NCBI GenBank assembly: GCA_019055375.1 | Contig: JAHQIW010005183.1 | Location: forward strand, 1 to 64,000 | Reading direction: 5' to 3' | DNA: 64,000 nt | Origin: Parelaphostrongylus tenuis | Taxonomy: Eukaryota > Nematoda > Chromadorea > Rhabditida > Metastrongylidae | In this document: positions 21,209 to 33,200 of the stretch, piece by piece | How the letters are laid out: every line of letters begins with the position of its first letter | Numbering within the stretch: position 1 is the first letter of the stretch | The notes under the pieces: model-generated | Databases searched by the model: none | Seen by the model: only the letters and a program-made list of their open reading frames with translations | Told to the model about the DNA's origin: nothing | Program-made: the position numbers and the translations under genes

Positions 21209-24200
21209 AAATCGAAGGGTTATATGTGTCAGAAGAACCACAGTGTCATCGTGGTGAGTCTTATCCTTTTCCGCTAGTGAGACTAATTTAGAAGCTGTCT
21301 TCAGGTAGGAAGCTGCGAATTAGCTGGGCTATTTTCACCTGGTTCTTTCTTCAGTATCGAAGCAAATGATAAGGCACGTACGCAAATCGTCATAAGAGTG
21401 GACGAGTTCATTGAAAAAGAACTCAAAGTAAGGTAGTTTGTGAGTAGAATTCGCTTTTTGGCATCGGTGTTTCACTAGCTCTTTGTCAAGGAGGTAGTGA
21501 TATCGCTAGAACGTTCCTTACTTGGTGAAACTCTTTCGAAAACATTCACATCGACAGGTGGTGTGTCTGTGACCGCCGAGAAGAAGAATGTTGAGGAGGT
21601 TAGTGGTTTGAGAATATGTTCTCATTCTGCTAGCATAAGAATGAGCCTTTGATTTGAAAAAAAGTTTAAGAAATGATAAGTCTTAGTTTAGAGGTACTCG
21701 GTAGTTTTTTTCTGTAGGTTTATGTTCTTTTTTCCATTTAAGGTTACGTTGGATAACATCCAACTTACATTCAAGGAACTGTATATGAGTAGAGCCGATA
21801 TGTGGCGCTATCGATCAAAATTAATAGACACATGTGCCTATCTTGACAAACAGGTTAGTAGTTGCTCCAGTTTTTAGTCGTAAATTGCTTTATCTCAGTT
21901 TTTCTTTGAGCAAACTCTATTGGAAGTATGTACCACACAGCCGCCGTAATCGAGTAGTTGTGATGTTCGTGAAGGTTGTGATGCTGAGGGACTGCTAGAG
22001 CAAGGCTGTCCTAAAGACTACAAAGGAACGCGCTCATCCAGTATTCTACGACGTTTCAGAAGACGACAAATAAACGAATGAATACTGAAGTACTGGATCC
22101 GCACAGTGGAAAAAAATCTGTGAAGATTGATAATCTTAGTGCTAAATTCACATTTGTAACCTTGGTGAATCTGTAGTTATATTAGGTTCGATCCTCCAAT
22201 GGTATCAGAGTACAGAGCATGTTTTCAGAGTCCTTACCACCACTGCAATTGTCTAGATTGAGGATGTATTAAAATTTGAGCGTGATCTAAAGAAAGCACT
22301 CGAAATAAAGGTATAATTGTGATAAATGTACCAGCCGAAAAGCAATTGAGTGCGCAACACTCTGTGTTAGGTGAAGATTTCGCCTGACATAGAGTGTTAA
22401 AAGGTTCGTCTTCGATGACTCTCTATAAGGAGTGTAAGGCTCGCGAGAGAACTGATTATAAAAAGATTGGAAGACGCGGATTCTGCCCGGCTGGCGAATC
22501 TGTAAGGATGAAACAAGTGTCTCGGGCTGTACAAGAGCCCTTACCAGACACACATGACAAGTTGGCTCAACTAAAAATGAACAGTATGCAGAGTGTTGAG
22601 GGTTTGGTTCCCTGTTCAAGTTTTGAAAGTGCTCGATAAAATCAGTTATAAATGAAATGAGAGTTATACAAGAAACAAGCACGTTCAAGGTGGTAATTTT
22701 CAGCTGCGACACCTTAACATTAGCACAAAAATCTCGGATATTTGGCAAAGAGGTAACGTTGTGCGTAGCGGATACGTCTCTTCAGACACACGTGTTGTAT
22801 TCCGTTCCAGTAGCAGCTCGGTAAGGTGCCATATCCATTTGTAAATACAATTCTTATTAGTGTTGGAAAGGAAAGTTCGGGAGCACTTGTAGAAATTGAA
22901 AATTTATGCATGAATTTCGAACAAACCAATATACCAGCCAAGAGCGATCGAATGTCAAACAATGCCGATCTACTGATCTATTTCACTTCACGCCAATTGT
23001 GTAAATCGTTCGTCTTCGCCTACTCTTTATAATGTAGGGATCCCTGAGAGCATTGGCTATAAGACGAAGGGCCTGTCCAACTGACGAGGCCGCAAGGCAG
23101 AAACACGTATATCGGGGCTGTACAAGAGCCCATAGCAGACCACATGACATATTGGCTCAAATAGTAATTATGAAAAACAATAATGATTATTCTTAGAAAT
23201 TAAAGCCATCGTTTTCATGACTTTCTGCCATAGGTCCGTCAAGTTTTGGATCTGGTCGAAGTACCATTCCTTCGACTTTGAATCAAAGAACTCTTGACAT
23301 GCATCCTCAACTTCCACTCTTTTGGCGGCTTGTGCTTCAAGGAGTTCGTGTGGATCTTGTCGTGGCTTTTTGTGAACAAAGTCAAGATGTCGTGGTGGAG
23401 ATGAGTTAGGTCAATTGTATGAGATGCATCAAATTCGGTTGCCAATTCGCCAACACTTGACGACGGTTCATCTTCCAAAGCAGCAATCAAATCTTCGTTG
23501 TTTAATCTTGTTGGACTTTCTGGACGAGGCTTGTTTTCGAAGTCAAGATCTTCGGTATCGGAAAGCGTTGAAATTAGCTTGTAGCAGCAGATTTGCTTGT
23601 TGTTCCTTCCCCTTCAACTTCGTTGATTTCATCGATTGCAGCGTGAAAGACTTTTCCTCCAATAATGACGCAATAAAACACGAACTTCGATTGTATCGTT
23701 AGACATGGCGGAGGCTTGTAAGAGAGTGGAAATAAAGGGAACAATCGGGCCTTCACTGAGAGACCCCACTTGTGAAACTGTAATATTCCCGTAGTATGCT
23801 TAGGAGTTATCTCATGCTAATTAGTGTGCCCGACTTCTTCTAACGTATCATATTGTGGAGGTTAAGAGGAACCAGCATAGTTTGGTCTTGCTTGCAACGT
23901 TCATCGTTTTGAGCAATGTCAAAAGTTTGTACTAAATTGTATTATTTTGCTTCCTTACATATAAATAAATGACTCAGGTTCTCATATACATTCAAATGAG
24001 CTCAGAAATGTGGCAGCTCGACCCTCAAGGTGATTTGTACTTCGAAAAATGTGTGAAAGGTTAGTTAATTAATAATAAATCAGGTGTTTTGAAGAAGACT
24101 ATTTTAATATTCACGCGTGTCATTCTATCTATGATGTTCATTAGCACGCGTGGAGTGCAGTGGTTGAAGGTGTCATGATACACCCACGGGGTCAATGGTT

Positions 24201-27200
24201 TGACTCCGTGGCGATGGCTCACCAAGCCCTCCATCCTTCTGCAGTCGTCAAATCGCTACCAGAGTCTGTCTGGGAGGAGCATCGACAGCACTGATTGTAA
24301 CGCGTTGATAAGCCTACTGCGAATCAGAGTGAAGGCCAGAAATCCATTAATTCACCTCCAACGGTATCTGAAGAAGTCGTGTGCAGAGCGCTTCTATGAA
24401 GGATCAATCACCGCCGAGGCCTTTATCTTTTATTTTTTGAGTGAGCGTCTGATTCACATCAATTCAGTGCTCATCGAAAATCAGCGAGTAGACTGCTGAT
24501 CATTCATTCCTTACTCACAACTACATATCATTCCCAGCTGATTTATCATTGTTAGTTTTGTCGCCGTGCCTCTGATACATTTGTAGCTCTTCAACGAAAG
24601 TCAAAGAATATTGTCCGTTCACTTGTTCCTTAGTTTAATCGAACGGAGCTTAACCCGTTTCAGTCTACAAATTCAACTTTCGATAGCAGTATGCTGATTA
24701 TGTTCCACATATCTTTCGTGAGCTAAATAATGATTTCACGACCAGAATATCTCCATTCTACAACAACATACATTGACGTAAGATGGGTTGCGACAAGGCG
24801 ATACAATTTCGCCAAAACTATTTACTGTCACCCTGCAAAACGTCATGCGAACATTAGAATGGGACGATATGGGAGTGAAAAGTGACGGTCGACAATTCAA
24901 ACCATCTTCGCTTTGCTGACGATATCGTTCTCATAACACCAAACATCAGCCAAGCGGAACGAATGCTGACCGATTTCGATAACGCCTGAGGAAAGATTGG
25001 TCTTCAACCAAATCTAGACGCAAACGATGTTCATGAGGAACGGATGGGTTTTGAATGCCCCATTCACGCTCAACGGAACGACAATCTCCGAATGCTCCAG
25101 TTACGTCTATCTAGGTCGTGAAATCAACATGATGAACGACCTAGCTCCAGAGTTGAGCAGGAGGAAACGAGCGGCTTCGGGAACGTTTAAGAGCATCGAA
25201 GATGTAGTGAAGAGGACAAAGAACATCCGACTCCGTGCCCACCTTTTCGACTCGACGATTATCCCTGCCCTAACGTATGCAGCAGAAACCTGGTCGCTAC
25301 ATAAGCAGGATGAAAGATCACTTGGCGTTATCGAACGCGCAGTCGAAAGGTCGATGCTAGGAGTATCCCGTATCTCGCAAATCGAGAGAAAGGATCCGAA
25401 GTTCCGACCTACGTCAACGATCGAAAATCAGAGACGCCGTTCTACACGCCAGGATATCGAAAATAAGGTGGGCGGACACGTGATGCGCTTCAACGACAAC
25501 CGATGGACGATGAGCCGTTACCGACTGGAATCCTCGGGACATCAAGCGCTCTCACAGGAAGACCACCGACCCGTTGGTCCGATTTCTTCACGAAAGCTAT
25601 AGAAGAAAGATATGATGCTCAGCGAATCCCTAGAGCGAGGAGGACCCACTGGGCTACTCTTGCACGCGATAGGGAAAAATGGAAGTGTTGCTGGTACCCG
25701 CTCGAGTCACTCGACGATCAACGGGACGACAGGTGATACAGGTGATCTTTCGAAACCTTATCTGAATGCTGATAAATATGATCTGATTAATGAGCGAGCT
25801 TGTATCCTCGTTGTTCGTAAAGTTAGATATGTTCCAAGAAAGGCACGGTACATAGAGGAGCGCACATGCCCTAAATTTCCATAGATAAGAGCGGTCTGTG
25901 CTGGAAAGTAGGCGCGTGCGTACACTTTTTTCCGAAATTCCGTTATACCTTATTTCTCCGTACTTTTGTATATTTCGTTTTTTCCACTTTGGCTAATACT
26001 TTTTTGTCCTTTTCTTTTGCAAAGATCAAATCGCTCTTATCTATGGAGTTTCAGTGTAGTACAAATGTATAAAATGCAAGGAAATGGCCGAAAAGCGCTA
26101 TAGAAAGGCAAAGGTATATAGCGAAGAATATAGATTAAGAACGCGGGACTAGGTACTGCGCATGCATTGAGTTCGATGCCCATCATGTGAGGAAATCTTT
26201 GCTGCCGTTAGTAGCAGCTGGAATTAGTTGTAGATGCCATGATAGCTGATAACTCACGGTACAAGCAATCGTGTTTAGGCTTCATGTCGGAGCTGTTCTC
26301 AAAGTGGTACGTGAATTCGACAGCTCATTATGTGTCCATAATCTTATGCTCACGATTTTACCTGCTAGGAGATATTGGCAAGGAAGTAGAAGAGCAACTC
26401 GGTACATCTCGTGATTATCGAGGGCGTTACTACCAAGTAAGAGCGTCTTATGATAGTTCTATCATACGAATTCTCCACTAGAATCCTTACTTATATTGAA
26501 ATAATTATATGGAAACGTTTTTTGGTTTTTGGTTCCAGGACTTTTATCGTCTCTTGGTGCAAAATGAGCATTATGAAGACTGGACTCATATTTTGTCAAC
26601 GGTAAGATTTTTGAGAGCCATCAAAGTGTCTGAAGGTAGAACTTTTGATACATCGCCTCCAACGTTGTTACGGTTAACTTTTCAAAGTACAGGGTTTTTT
26701 GGCTCCATTTTTGGTTTTTTTTTAGATAAAATCGTCGTTCAACAAGTATCAGGATACTATCCAGCAAGTGTTAGCGACGAACTATCCGAGTCTGAAGTAC
26801 TGTTTATCTTGTTTTGGTTAAGTAATGTAGTAATGCTTTAACCCTTTCGCACCATAGACCTACGGCTTCTGCGTCTGGCAACTCTAGACGGTCTGCTCCA
26901 CTTCCTCTACATCACTAGTCTCCAGCATGCCATTGTTGACGCAACAGCCTGGCGTTGCTAGATCCAGCACGCTGGGTTTAAAGATGCAGGGAAGGGAGGA
27001 GACCATCCCAGGGTTGTCAGTTGGAGATACAGAGGCTGTGGGTCCTTGGTCGCGAAAGGGCTAAGGTAGTGAATTCATTGTTACATGCCATTGAAATGTT
27101 TTGCAGAGGGCGTTGGGAGATTTCAACAGCTGCTGATGGTAATTTTTTGCAAGTGTTGAACATGAGTATGAATTTCTTCAGTGTTTACCATACTGACAGA

Positions 27201-30200
27201 AGATTCGAGACAACGGGACAGCAGGTAGATAGATGGTTTAGTTCACAACTTCTTCCTCTCTAATGATGTTCTTGTCAGATTATATTCGTGACTCCTGGTG
27301 GTGGTGTTCTAAATGTCGATCGTGAAATGGTCAATATGACCAAACAGCGTATTATTGATATGGGCATCTCTCTTGATATGGTTAGTTTACCTCATGTGAA
27401 TTTTGATAGTACATGCCTTAAGCCTTCTGGGCCGTGGATCCACGGCCCCTGCATCTCTAGCTGGCAACTCTGTCCGGTCTGCTCCACCTTCCCTGAGTCT
27501 CTAATCTTCAGAGTACCATCATTGTGCTCAACAGTCTGCAATCATAGACGAAACAGCATATCATTGTTGAACGTAGTAGCATGTCATTGTTATACACAAC
27601 ACCCTGAGGGTTGATGCAGGTGGTATAGGTTGCTGGTAAGAGATGCATAGGCCATGGGTCCACGGTCTCAAGAAGGTTCGTGTTCAATGTACAATTTATC
27701 GTGTCATTTTCGCAAATTTTAGGTTTGCCTAGGAGAACAGCCTTTACATGCTGTGCCTTTGTTCGTATTCCATAATCGCTGGACGTCTAGTCAACCGTTT
27801 GTGGACTACTTTATACCACATTGGATGAATTATTCGTATTATCGAATGAGCAAACGCAGTGCAATTTCAATCAATTTTCGACCGCGCATCAATTACCGAA
27901 TGTGATTTTGGTTAGTACAGTATTATCTTTTCTTTTCTAAAGCGGTTATCCTTAGCATTTTGGGGACGGTGTGTACTCATTCGGGTACACGGTCATTTGA
28001 AACCCTTTCTCGCTGCGCAAAGCTTTCCCTGTGGGCTCTAGTGGTCATTCGATATCTTGAAAAATGGCGAATCTAAGAGTTACTTTGTTTTTCAAAAGCC
28101 CTTTCTAATCCGCTGTAACAGTGGAAATAACTCCCTGCTCCATATTCGGAGTGATTTGTTTGCACGGCTGGAGAATATGAACTAGTTTTCATCAGATTTT
28201 CAATACTTATTTAATAGCTCAACTCTCGACAGTTTCTAAACTAAGTTTGGTTTTGTAGAGGTCTTTATATAGCGCTGTAAGAGCGAAAAGAAAATTACGT
28301 TTCACTTTAAGAGTTTTCTTTACACGTGAGAGATGTATATGTGCTTTGAAAGCACCGATCACCTGCCATCCCGATAGGGTTGATCAAACTACTACCGCAA
28401 AATTGTATTGGTGCTATTCAGTAAGGTCTCTAAGCTACTGAATTCCATTTAGTCTTCTCCACGCACATTGGTTATGGATGGCGAAACGTTGCAGCACCTT
28501 GATATGCATGCCTATGACACCGAAGCGTTTTCTAAACTTTTGACGCAAACCAGGTGGGACGTCAGAGAATTGGTCTTATGATAAGCCTATACACTTTTTC
28601 CATGAATAAATCTATATTGTTAGGTTTGGAGAGAAAGGAAAAGGTCAGAATGGTGTAGATCAACTACGTAAGGAATTGGGATTACCACCTGTTCAGACTG
28701 ATTTCACTCATGTGCCGTATGAAAGGGTACGCTCTTTGATAACCAGCAAGATACCGCATAGAATTTTCTTCATTTAGAAGCCTTTTTCTTGGTTCTATGA
28801 TTATGTGTACTATCTTGAACTAAGATAAGATTTGGTCTATACCAAGTCCTTTATGGAGTCTGATTTGTCAACTCGTTTTGAAGCAAAATGAGTAGCTCAC
28901 TTGTCTCTTCTTCTCTCTTAGAATCAATGAGGCGTAAATAAAATAAATTAAATGAACCGTGGATAAAATAATTTAAATAGAAGAGCAAAACCCTATCTGC
29001 ATGACTGTCTCGACACGAAAGTTCAACGTAGTTTTATTTTATCACCATTGTGGCTTTAGAAAAAAATTTTCGACTTTGTATATGTGCGAAGATGAGGAAA
29101 TTCGCTAATGTTCAGAACTCATAAAAAATATAGTCAAATTCGGGAAAGGTAACCATCTTGTTCTGAAGAGGAGGTATACTACAAACGTGAGAGAAAATTC
29201 TCTTTGTTCTGTATTGTATTCATAGGGCACCCATTTGTAAAGTATTTTCAATGGTTTTATCTCTTTTCTGGGCCTCCGACGTTATCTTACATTTCGTAGG
29301 GCCATGGCAACCTATAGAGAGATTTTGTATTGGATGTGCTTCATTTGGTACCTTCAAATTTGCCTCCCATCTCTACGCGGTGTCAATGGGTTCTTCGTTT
29401 TCCATTGCTCATATTTGTTTTTTGTTTTTATTTATTATGAATTATGTAAGTAGGATATGAATTAAGATAAAGTCAGAAATGCTAACACAAAGTTGTTGGG
29501 CGACTTTTTGCTTACAAATCTTTTATGCGAAGTCATAGATGGGAACTCTCATTTTCACAAACCATTTTTATGGTAAATTTTGTTTCGAACTCCCATTTTC
29601 GGTAACTCCATCATTCTTTTCAGTCTTTATCAGCTCGGGTTGGGCCAAGCTCACTGGATAACGCAGGCAGTATTCTTGGAATGCGACATACAGTGGAAAG
29701 TGGATCATTTGAGCATAAGCGTTCTATTGGAGGTTAGATAATTAGCGAACCTAGAAAGTAGTTTTCTTTTTATGCTTTATAGTCAAGTGGCATGTCGTAA
29801 AATTCTGTATGATCAACGTTTTGTTCTGTCGTTATGACCGTTGTTTGGAGTTTGTATCATATCAATACGAAAGAGCGATGTACCGCAGTGGTTAGAGGTG
29901 CTCTGCGTCGCACACGAGGTTAATGGTTCGTTCTCTCACCTCATGGCTCACCAAGTCATTCATCCCTCCGTGATCGGTAAATTGGTTCCAGGCAGGTCTC
30001 AGACTTGCCTGGGAGGATAAGCAGCACTGACTCGGTTCAGCGGGAAACCACCGCGAGTTATTGTAAAGGCCAGATATGCATTCAGTCACCTCAAACGAAG
30101 TTAAAAATTGAAGTTGAATGCATGGCGCATCCCTCAGAGATTGGTCAACGCCGAGAGCTTTATCCTTTATCCTTTTATCAATACGAAGACAAATGTGCGT

Positions 30201-33200
30201 TACTAATATATACTAGTCACTTAGACACTCTAGTAGTTTACGTTGGATTTGAAATCTCTGCAGACGTTATAGGAGATTAATTCAAATTCAGGTACCACTG
30301 GCTCTTATTCGCTTACTCATCCTCATAACAAACGTGGTCCACCGTTCTCGAACCAGCGTGGTATTGTCTCACAAGTTGAGGCAATCCCTCATCGCTCACT
30401 AATCAATCCTTTTCGACCGGATCAATTCTACGTTCGCATCACAGCAAACAGACGCCGTTGGATCCATGTGTTTCCGGTCGATGAACTGGTACTGAAAATT
30501 ATTTAATGGTCGTTTAGTTATTTGAGTGCAATTTCTCTAAATGATAGAAATTGATAGCTAGAACAATGCAGAGATGCCTGCAAAACCTGAAATCAAATAT
30601 CTTTGTGTTGTGAACTCGAACGGCCACTATGCCTTTACGAGGGTTAGAAATAGAAGTATGTCGTACTAATGGAAAGTTTAGGGCTAAGGATAAAGCGCTT
30701 TGCTTTACATCTTTAGGAGATCTGACATTTATTCGAGTTCAGTAACCATTGTGGTTATGGCAGAATGTAGCTTGTAACATTACCTTTCAATCAGCTTCTT
30801 TAAACTCTCTTAAAAAAGTCAGCATAGTCTCAGAGATATTTTAAGCCTTACCAAGGATCGTACGCTAGTGGTTTGGGTACGTTTCGGCCTTCTCATCAGC
30901 TTCACTAGAGCCACGTCCTTACGGCTCACTCCTACTGATAGCAGGGAATAAAAGGTAATGTTACATGCTTCATAACAACTGCATAAGCCATCGACTGAAG
31001 ATCAGTGAAGATCGAAGTATCACGTGATAATCTACCATGACAGTAAACTAATCAATCTATGACCGTTCCTGCTATTAGTACGGGATGAGCCGTAGTGCAT
31101 GTGGCTCTGATGAGTCGGGCGAGACCGCCGGAAACTATGTAATCGGCCAGTGTGCCAGCTTCTGAAAGCCTAAGACATTCTCTCAAGCTATAATGTAATT
31201 TATCTTGTACAGCGACTTCTCGTTTCCCATAGCGATCGAATACTTCGACTTATATGAGTCACATATGATTCACATCATCAATAATTTCTTTTATGACACA
31301 GCTAGTTACAGGGGATTGATATGAGGATCAATTCGACTAATGTTTTGACGCCTTCATCCTCTTCAGAGTCGATGATTCAAGTCGATTTTCCACAGTGGCT
31401 CGCCGTCATTGTGGTGTCAGTCAACCATTCTTTCTTTTGAGCGATGTTCTACCGAAGAAGATTTGACTCGAAAGACAACGAAGGCGAGGATCACGGTGGG
31501 CATCGATCAACGATTGTGGACAATCGACTTATAGGCTCTGAAGAGAGGGGGCTGGAAATGTTGCTTGAATAGGGTTCATCCTCGTGGCATAAGCTACGTT
31601 ATAAAAGGAACTGTTATTCATAGGTATCTGCCGAGGTTACAGAAACATCAGTTTTGAAAGTAATCATATTATTAAACCCAATGATGTAGAGTGGTGTGCG
31701 AAAACGTTGGTGCGTCGAGCATCGGTGGGGCTATGGTTTAGCACATGCTCCCGGAAAGAGTAGGATCTGAGTTCAAATCCTGGCTGACGCACGTTTATTT
31801 AAACATCATAACACCGCAATTGGCGGTAAAAAAAAACAATTTCCGATATTCATATCATTGTTTATGTCTATAAATACATCACGACCATAAAGGTAATGGC
31901 CAGCCTTTACCTATTTTAGGGTCGGTCAAAACTGGCGCACCATTACGTTGGTGGAACCAGCACGGTGCATATAAATATGATGGATGAGGCACCGCCACTA
32001 GAAAGTGAGATTGAAAAGAAGGCGAGGGAAAACGGTTGGTTGTGTTCGCTGATTTACTAAACGAGAAACTTTTTTTTATGACCATTTTGTGTTAAAAGGG
32101 GCTGTGGCCGGCCGAGTGTCTGTGATGCGGTGTACCAGGTAACAAGGTGATAAGCAAAGTAGTGGCTAGATCCTTTACCCCAACTTCTCCTGAGGTCATT
32201 CATCCTGACCCTATTCAACACCTTTGCTCGGGTTTCTACAGGTTTCGAAGGAGGTTTGACTGACCACAAATGTGATAGTAATATTTGGTTTAGGAGGAGT
32301 GTTTTTGAAGTAAAACTTTCGACCTATTCTTCTTTTGGCTTCCATGGGTATCATATCGGCCAGCTTAGTTCTTCAACGCGTTTAGATGCGAAGTAAACGA
32401 AAAACAAACCCATGGCTTATCTTTGTGTGAATGTCGGACTCTAGGAACATTCGAGGACTTTGATACATTCAGGTGTCTCTGGGTCACCCTCACGTCGTGA
32501 TGATCGCCCAGAATCTCCACAAGTTTCCACTGTAATACCATCTGAAAGTACGACTAGCACGGCAACTATTAATATGAAGGTTTGCTAGCACTTCAAACTA
32601 GGTTACAGTTTTATTAATATGCCATTTAATTTTTTTCTCGATAACTCATGTCAATACTGAATTTCATATAGTCGTCTTAGAATGACGACTTCACACCAGT
32701 TCGTCGAGTTGCTGAGACGAAGAAGGGTCAAACACGTGTATGGGCTTGGGGCTCAACAGGAGAAGAGAAATGGAATCCGGACATGGAAATTGGCATGGAT
32801 TGGAAGTCATTAGTTAGGTAAATATTTGAACAATCTCAATGTGTTGTTAACCCCTAAGGGACGACTACATGTGTCAGCTGAGTTACATGATTGCTTGAAG
32901 GCCTTTTTCGCTAGACAAGACTTCTTTTTTCTTAGACACTTGGCTATCATTCGAAAGCATAAATCTCTGCGATTATAACAATATGTTTGGTTTTTGAAGA
33001 AGCCTTTTTATTACGTTGTAGCGGCGAAAATAAAATTGTGTTTCGCACTCAGTTTGCTTGATTTGCTCCATCAAGCTTGGTATGCCGCTCTTTGCCAAAC
33101 TCTCATCAGTCATTCGATAGCCGCAATCTCAAGGCTTTCGATGATCTGATGATGATTTCTTGAAAAGTTATTATTTAACGCTTTATGAGCGAGAAGAATA

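Larger units (their letters stand above)
22860..23845 (-). mobile_element. internally deleted mariner element, interrupted by a hammerhead repeat
   Basis: On the minus strand parts of a mariner transposase are readable: [12 protein letters not shown] near the start, then [20 protein letters not shown], and a C-terminal [17 protein letters not shown]. The catalytic middle is missing. The outer blocks (GGGAGCACTTGTAGAAAT near 22880, GTGTGCCCGACTTC near 23826) match the ends of the sister copy at 40712-41235. A hammerhead repeat (about 22985-23175) sits inside it. Non-functional. Confidence 0.7.
30850..31240. repeat. hammerhead repeats, subfamily 3, inverted pair (DEPDC5 intron)
   Basis: A minus-strand hammerhead remnant (30861-30912) is followed by a + unit. 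That unit has TTACATGCTTCATAACA, GCATAAGCCATCGA, TGCTATTAGTACGGGATGAGCCGTAG and a second hammerhead (about 31089-31165), in the same order as the 2990-4010 array. Confidence 0.7.

Noticed and set aside
25027..25602. 191-codon frame as an active retrotransposon gene
   Set aside because: It is only the C-terminal part of an RTE reverse transcriptase. Upstream catalytic parts are frame-broken and no endonuclease is present.
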